From the NCBI GenBank assembly GCA_958354085.1, contig CATWUX010000101.1, positions 1-8,056 on the forward strand: a stretch of DNA of 8,056 nucleotides, read 5' to 3'. The position numbers and the translations under genes were made by a program. Positions 5,748 to 8,056 of this stretch are shown piece after piece. The DNA comes from an uncultured Oscillospiraceae bacterium (lineage in GTDB: Bacteria > Bacillota > Clostridia > Oscillospirales > Acutalibacteraceae). Below the pieces are notes generated by a model. The model made no database searches. It saw only the letters and a list, made by a program, of their open reading frames with translations, and was not told the origin of the DNA. Each line of letters starts with the position of its first letter. Positions within the stretch are counted from its first letter, which is position 1.

Positions 5748-6599
5748 TCAACCGGTAAACAATTGCACCCAGTACAAGGTATTATCTCTCTGTACTACGC
5801 CCACCCCGATCTTTGTGAAGGAAGATTGGAGGATGTTGGCCCGATGTCCACTGGAATTCATCCAGCCATCCATCACAGCTTCCGCAGTGGGATAACCATA
5901 GGCGATATTTTCTCCCGCGCGGCGATAAGAAATGGTGATTGCGGAAGAGAACGAACTGCCGTTAGGGCGGGTGTGTGAAAAATCATGGACGATTTCTTCC
6001 GCCCGGACAGCGGCATTGGCGCTCAGCTCTTTATCCAATGTGAGAGGAGCCAGTCCGGCCTTGGCCCGTTCCGCATTTACCAAAGCCGTCACCTGCTCAG
6101 CTTTATCGCCAGGAGTAGGAACAGCCGTCGGTTTTGTTGCAGTGGCCGCAGCTGTCGGAGCCGTGGAGTGCTGTCTCGTTGTGGTAGGTTGAGGCTGACT
6201 GGGCGAAATAGCAGAAGATGGCGGCACGGTGGTAACCATCTGGGGAAGAGTGGTCGGCCGCACCGCTTCGGGAGTCTTCGACGATGTGGAAGCAGAAACC
6301 GCCGATGACGGAACTGTAGCGGCCGTTGCCGCTGTTTTGGAAGCGGCCATGGCTTCCTGCCCTTTCTGAGTCTGCAGAATCGCATGGTCGGAGCTCAAGG
6401 CGGAGGCACCATCTTCAAATTCCATAGTGGAGGAAGCATCGGCCTGTTCGTTTGAGGATAAGGTAACCTCCGAGAGTGCGTTCTCTGAGGAAACACGGTT
6501 TTCAGAAACCTCCGGGAACGTATTGGGTCCGCCGCAGGCTGCCAAAAGCAGAGCTGTGGCGGTAACCATACCAAGTGTCAACCGTTCTTTCATAAACAT
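5748..6599 (-). CDS. CAP-domain (SCP/PR-1-like) lipoprotein
   Basis: The product is a secreted, lipid-anchored protein of 283 residues. Residues 1-21 form a signal peptide (charged MKER, then a hydrophobic run) ending in the lipobox LAAC, so Cys22 should be lipidated and held on the outer face of the membrane. Residues of about 25-165 form a low-complexity linker rich in Ser, Thr, Ala and later Pro, likely spanning the wall. Residues of about 167-282 form the CAP domain: VNAERAKAGLAPLTLDKELS, FSHTRPNGSSF with H209, AGENIAYGY with E230, and WMNSSGHRANIL with H252, the residues forming the CAP cavity. The family lacks one agreed activity; bacterial members are linked to wall or spore biology. 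ATG 6599 was chosen because AAAGGA lies about 7 bases upstream; ATG 6593 is 13 away, and the in-frame ATG at 6692 would bury the signal peptide. It ends in tandem TGA TGA codons. I found no convincing promoter immediately upstream. Confidence 0.93.
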   Translation of the reverse strand: MFMKERLTLGMVTATALLLAACGGPNTFPEVSENRVSSENALSEVTLSSNEQADASSTMEFEDGASALSSDHAILQTQKGQEAMAASKTAATAATVPSSAVSASTSSKTPEAVRPTTLPQMVTTVPPSSAISPSQPQPTTTRQHSTAPTAAATATKPTAVPTPGDKAEQVTALVNAERAKAGLAPLTLDKELSANAAVRAEEIVHDFSHTRPNGSSFSSAITISYRRAGENIAYGYPTAEAVMDGWMNSSGHRANILQSSFTKIGVGVVQRDNTLYWVQLFTG

Positions 6600-6990
6600 A
6601 TTTATTTCCTTTCCGGTCGATACCAACCAGGTATAGACCTCATCCAAAAAGGGCGGTCGCGGTTGAAGCAAAATTTCCTGCCCGATCACCACTGCGAGTG
6701 TCGGAGGCAGTAAGCGCTTTGTAAATACCCTAGCATGAAAAACACAACCACGTCAATGGTAATGTCCGGAGGGATTGGCAAAATGAGGTCTCTAAAAGCA
6801 AAAAAGTCCCGCACAAACGTAGTGTTCATGCGGGTTTACGATAGTAAATAGCCGTAATTTTGATAGAAAGCTGTTGACAATGTTCCCCCTCAACTTTATT
6901 TGCACCCCTGTAAGCAGCAAAAGGAAGCAAAATTTGTATCTGCCGTTCCAGCACGATTAAAGAGGAATGACCATGTTCATGATTTACAGA
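6600..6990. other. Intergenic region upstream of the CAP lipoprotein gene
   Basis: This region separates the CAP gene from yjdF; both are read on the minus strand. It holds a minus-strand terminator-like hairpin (6801-6834). A weak + strand promoter-like pair, TTGACA (6874-6879) and TATTTG (6897-6902) with a 17-base spacer, faces yjdF. The promoter of the CAP gene should lie in 6610-6760, but I could not find a good -35/-10 pair there. No further gene is supported. Confidence 0.45.
6801..6834 (-). terminator. Minus-strand intrinsic terminator, second after yjdF
   Basis: Read on the minus strand, CCCGCA (6834-6829) pairs with TGCGGG (6813-6808); after a two-base mismatch, three more pairs AAC/GTT extend the stem. 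AC and then T6 follow. It lies about 170 bases past the yjdF stop and would protect the CAP promoter region from read-through. Confidence 0.65.
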
Positions 6991-7017
6991 GAAAAACAAG
7001 GGGGCATTATTTGCCCC
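6991..7017 (-). terminator. Intrinsic terminator overlapping the yjdF stop codon
   Basis: On the minus strand GGGGCA (7017-7012), loop AATAA and TGCCCC (7006-7001) form a 6-base GC-rich stem whose loop contains the yjdF stop codon TAA. CCTTG then T5 follow. The stem begins within the last three sense codons, so the coding end and the terminator share bases. Confidence 0.8.
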
Positions 7018-7423
7018 GATGCTTCTCCTTTCGCCTCTGTTGTTTCAATTCAAACCGGCGCTGCTTTTCAGCCTCCCGTTGTTCCCGACTGACAGCTTTT
7101 CTCTCCAATTTGTTTACTTCCCGTTGCAGTTGCAAAGCCTGCTGCGATTTCGTCCCGATTCCGGCAGCGGCAGCTTGCTTTCTTACCTCTCGCTGCACCC
7201 GTTTGGGATTCGTTGCTTCCTTCTTTACAACTACATCAACAGACGGACTGAACTTGAGCTGATAGTAATTTTTCAGAATAAATTCCCACACTTCATAGTC
7301 TTTGGGTTCTTCTCCGAATGTGACCTTGCATACAGACAGCCTTCCGTTTTCTATACGTTCGAATACACCGACCCAGAACGGGTCTTCAAAATAAACCGTC
7401 AGCTTTCCAAAGTTGTTGTCCAT
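7007..7423 (-). CDS. yjdF: YjdF family protein (DUF2992)
   Basis: The product is a 138-residue cytoplasmic protein matching the DUF2992/YjdF family of Firmicutes in length and layout. Residues of about 1-67 form a compact alpha/beta part (KLTVYFEDPFWVGVFERIE, KVTFGEEPKDYEVWEFIL, YYQLKFSPSVDV). Residues of about 70-138 are extremely rich in Lys, Arg, Gln and Glu (NPKRVQREVRKQ, QREVNKLERKAVSREQRE) and should form a charged helix or coiled coil that might bind nucleic acid. The biochemical role is unknown; the family is tied to response to azaaromatic compounds because its mRNA carries a riboswitch for them. The ATG at 7423 has GGAGGG 7 bases upstream. The leader contains the yjdF-type riboswitch at 7459-7553, and a promoter lies at 7679-7707. 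It is monocistronic. Confidence 0.93.
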   Translation of the reverse strand: MDNNFGKLTVYFEDPFWVGVFERIENGRLSVCKVTFGEEPKDYEVWEFILKNYYQLKFSPSVDVVVKKEATNPKRVQREVRKQAAAAGIGTKSQQALQLQREVNKLERKAVSREQREAEKQRRFELKQQRRKEKHRGK

Positions 7424-7458
7424 GGCAAAACCCTCCTGAAATTTAAGATGGTCATAGG

Positions 7459-7553
7459 AACGGACAACCCGGAGGGGAAGGTTACTTACCTGAGCCTTTC
7501 GGCTCAGACGGCTGGGCTACCTACCAGCTCTGGCATATTTTGATGAATATGCG
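7459..7553 (-). promoter_or_regulatory. yjdF-type (azaaromatic) riboswitch
   Basis: The leader between the yjdF promoter and its ATG holds a compact set of stems. GCATATT/AATATGC (7552-7546 with 7539-7533) is 7 bp. GCTGG/CCAGC (7528-7524 with 7515-7511) closes a loop containing TAGGTAGC. CTGAGCC/GGCTCAG (7507-7501 with 7496-7490) is a 7-bp stem capped by the GNRA tetraloop GAAA. A purine-rich GGTAAGTAACC and a CCTTCCCCTCCGGG run follow. The single-stranded motifs ATATTCATC, GGTAGGTAGCCC and AGGTAAGTAACC, and the position ahead of a DUF2992 gene, fit my memory of the yjdF motif RNA, which senses azaaromatic compounds. CCCTCC (7476-7471) is exactly complementary to the Shine-Dalgarno GGAGGG (7436-7431), which suggests control of translation initiation. 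The end coordinates are approximate. Confidence 0.85.
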
Positions 7554-7678
7554 TTGCGTTTTTATCCTGTGACTATATACAGCGCATTTCTGCGCAATAT
7601 ATCCTTTTAATTACGAATGTGTGTCATCCACCTTACTTTCTACTCTCTCCATTACAATTTGTCGCTCTCTTTTTAATT

Positions 7679-7707
7679 ATTATACCACCATTACGGAATT
7701 TTTTCAA
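7679..7707 (-). promoter_or_regulatory. SigA-type promoter of yjdF
   Basis: On the minus strand TTGAAA (7707-7702), a 17-base spacer and a perfect TATAAT (7684-7679) are present. Transcription should start near 7672, giving a leader of about 249 bases in which the riboswitch occupies the second half. Roughly 120 bases precede the aptamer; I see nothing recognisable in them. Confidence 0.85.
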
Positions 7708-7728
7708 CGCAATCAGAGCAGCAGAAAA

Positions 7729-7749
7729 CCGCAGGCTTTGAATCTGCGG
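7729..7749 (-). terminator. Terminator-like hairpin just upstream of the yjdF promoter
   Basis: CCGCAG (7729-7734) and CTGCGG (7744-7749) pair around a 9-base loop. On the minus strand T4 and then CTGC follow, so it could stop transcripts arriving from the right about 20 bases before the yjdF -35 box. The + strand side lacks a clean T tract. Confidence 0.55.
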
Positions 7750-7780
7750 GTTCGTGCGTTATGGGAATATAAGCATGAAA

Positions 7781-7814
7781 AAACCTCTCTTGTCTTGATA
7801 GACAAAAGAGGTTT
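7781..7814. terminator. Intrinsic terminator, better on the minus strand
   Basis: Arms at 7781-7794 and 7801-7814 pair over 13 of 14 positions with one C-A mismatch, around the loop TTGATA. The core is ACCTCT/AGAGGT plus TTGTC/GACAA. On the minus strand T6 follows; on the + strand the stem ends in TTTCTTT. It would end transcription from the gene cut by the right edge. Confidence 0.8.
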
Positions 7815-7886
7815 CTTTCGTGCCAAAGAGCGGTATAACGGTGCGTAAGTGGGGGTAAGAAAAGCGATTAGTCATAAAACAACATC

Positions 7887-7904
7887 GCAGGGCAATATCC
7901 CTGC
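7887..7904. repeat. Short perfect hairpin
   Basis: GCAGGG (7887-7892) and CCCTGC (7899-7904) form a perfect 6-bp stem with a 6-base loop. On the minus strand GATGTTGTTTT follows, a moderately T-rich tail, so it may be a weak terminator. The same CCCTGC/GCAGGG core recurs in inverse order in the hairpin at 7938-7967. Confidence 0.5.
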
Positions 7905-7937
7905 CTTACGTGATTACATACATTATGACATTGAAAT

Positions 7938-7967
7938 ACCCTGCAAGATTTTGTAGTCTTGCAGGGT
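7938..7967. terminator. Strong hairpin, probable terminator after the right-edge gene
   Basis: Perfect 11-base arms ACCCTGCAAGA (7938-7948) and TCTTGCAGGGT (7957-7967) enclose an 8-base loop. It lies 25 bases past the stop codon of the minus-strand gene at 7993-8056. The T tract after it on the minus strand is short (ATTTCAA), so termination may rely on the hairpins further on. On the + strand GTTTGCTATTT follows. Confidence 0.65.
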
Positions 7968-7992
7968 GTTTGCTATTTATGTTTTGTTCCGT

Positions 7993-8056
7993 TTATTTTG
8001 CCCGGGAGCTTCTTCTACGTTTGTTGTACACGCCTGTACCGATCACACCGGCAGCG
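7993..8056 (-). CDS. C-terminal end of a probable membrane-anchored protein (partial)
   Basis: Only the last 20 codons are in the window, reading AAGVIGTGVYNKRRRSSRAK and then TAA at 7995-7993. A small-residue hydrophobic stretch followed at once by a strongly basic tail is the usual end of a sortase-type (LPXTG) surface protein or of another protein with a C-terminal membrane anchor. The LPXTG motif itself, if present, would lie beyond the window edge. The hairpin at 7938-7967 follows. A chance frame cannot be ruled out from so short a piece, but the position just before a run of terminators supports a real gene. Confidence 0.5.
   Translation of the reverse strand, partial: AAGVIGTGVYNKRRRSSRAK

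Noticed and set aside
7727..7765. tRNA-like anticodon arm and GGTTCG next to CCGCAG...CTGCGG
   Set aside because: The spacing between arms is wrong, and no acceptor stem, D arm or proper T arm can be made.
7621..7848. + strand frame of 75 codons across the yjdF promoter and a terminator
   Set aside because: It runs through a promoter and two hairpins, has no ribosome binding site and resembles nothing known.

Overview
The window looks like a chromosomal segment of a low-to-moderate GC Firmicute, most likely of the Clostridia. The evidence is a G5/3D-domain cell-wall protein of the YabE type, a YjdF (DUF2992) gene behind a yjdF-type riboswitch, a CAP-domain lipoprotein, strong purine-rich ribosome binding sites, SigA-type promoters with 17-base spacers, and intrinsic terminators after nearly every transcription unit. 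I cannot name the species.

Layout, left to right. Bases 1-210 hold the 3' end of a small thioredoxin-fold protein (+). A long bidirectional terminator (296-340) separates it from a convergent minus-strand cluster read from right to left: alanine racemase (alr, 3108-1921), an AraC-family regulator (1856-975) and a GNAT acetyltransferase (927-364). Gaps of 64 and 47 bases, and one clear promoter ahead of alr, suggest a single operon. From 3174 to 3756 lies an AT-rich stretch without a convincing gene but with two inverted repeats. A perfect-consensus promoter (3757-3785) then drives a 350-residue DUF348/G5/3D cell-wall protein (4040-5092) through an unusually long leader of about 248 bases. A terminator, a new promoter and a small TfoX N-terminal-domain protein (5286-5606) follow.

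The right part is on the minus strand: a CAP-domain lipoprotein (6599-5748), then yjdF (7423-7007) with its own promoter, riboswitch and stop-overlapping terminator. A run of four hairpins (7729-7967) insulates yjdF from a gene cut by the right edge. Only 20 codons of that gene are visible, and they look like a hydrophobic segment plus basic tail, as in a surface-anchored protein.

Functionally the window leans towards the cell envelope: D-alanine supply (alr), a peptidoglycan-associated 3D protein, a secreted CAP lipoprotein and a probable membrane-anchored protein. The most interesting regulatory element is the yjdF leader, whose aptamer region contains a hexamer exactly complementary to the gene's Shine-Dalgarno sequence. 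This is a recognised riboswitch family, not a new one. The long leader of the 3D protein and the AT-rich island with long inverted repeats are the main unexplained elements. I see no CRISPR array, insertion sequence, tRNA or rRNA, and no clear sign of a wholly undescribed multi-gene system.
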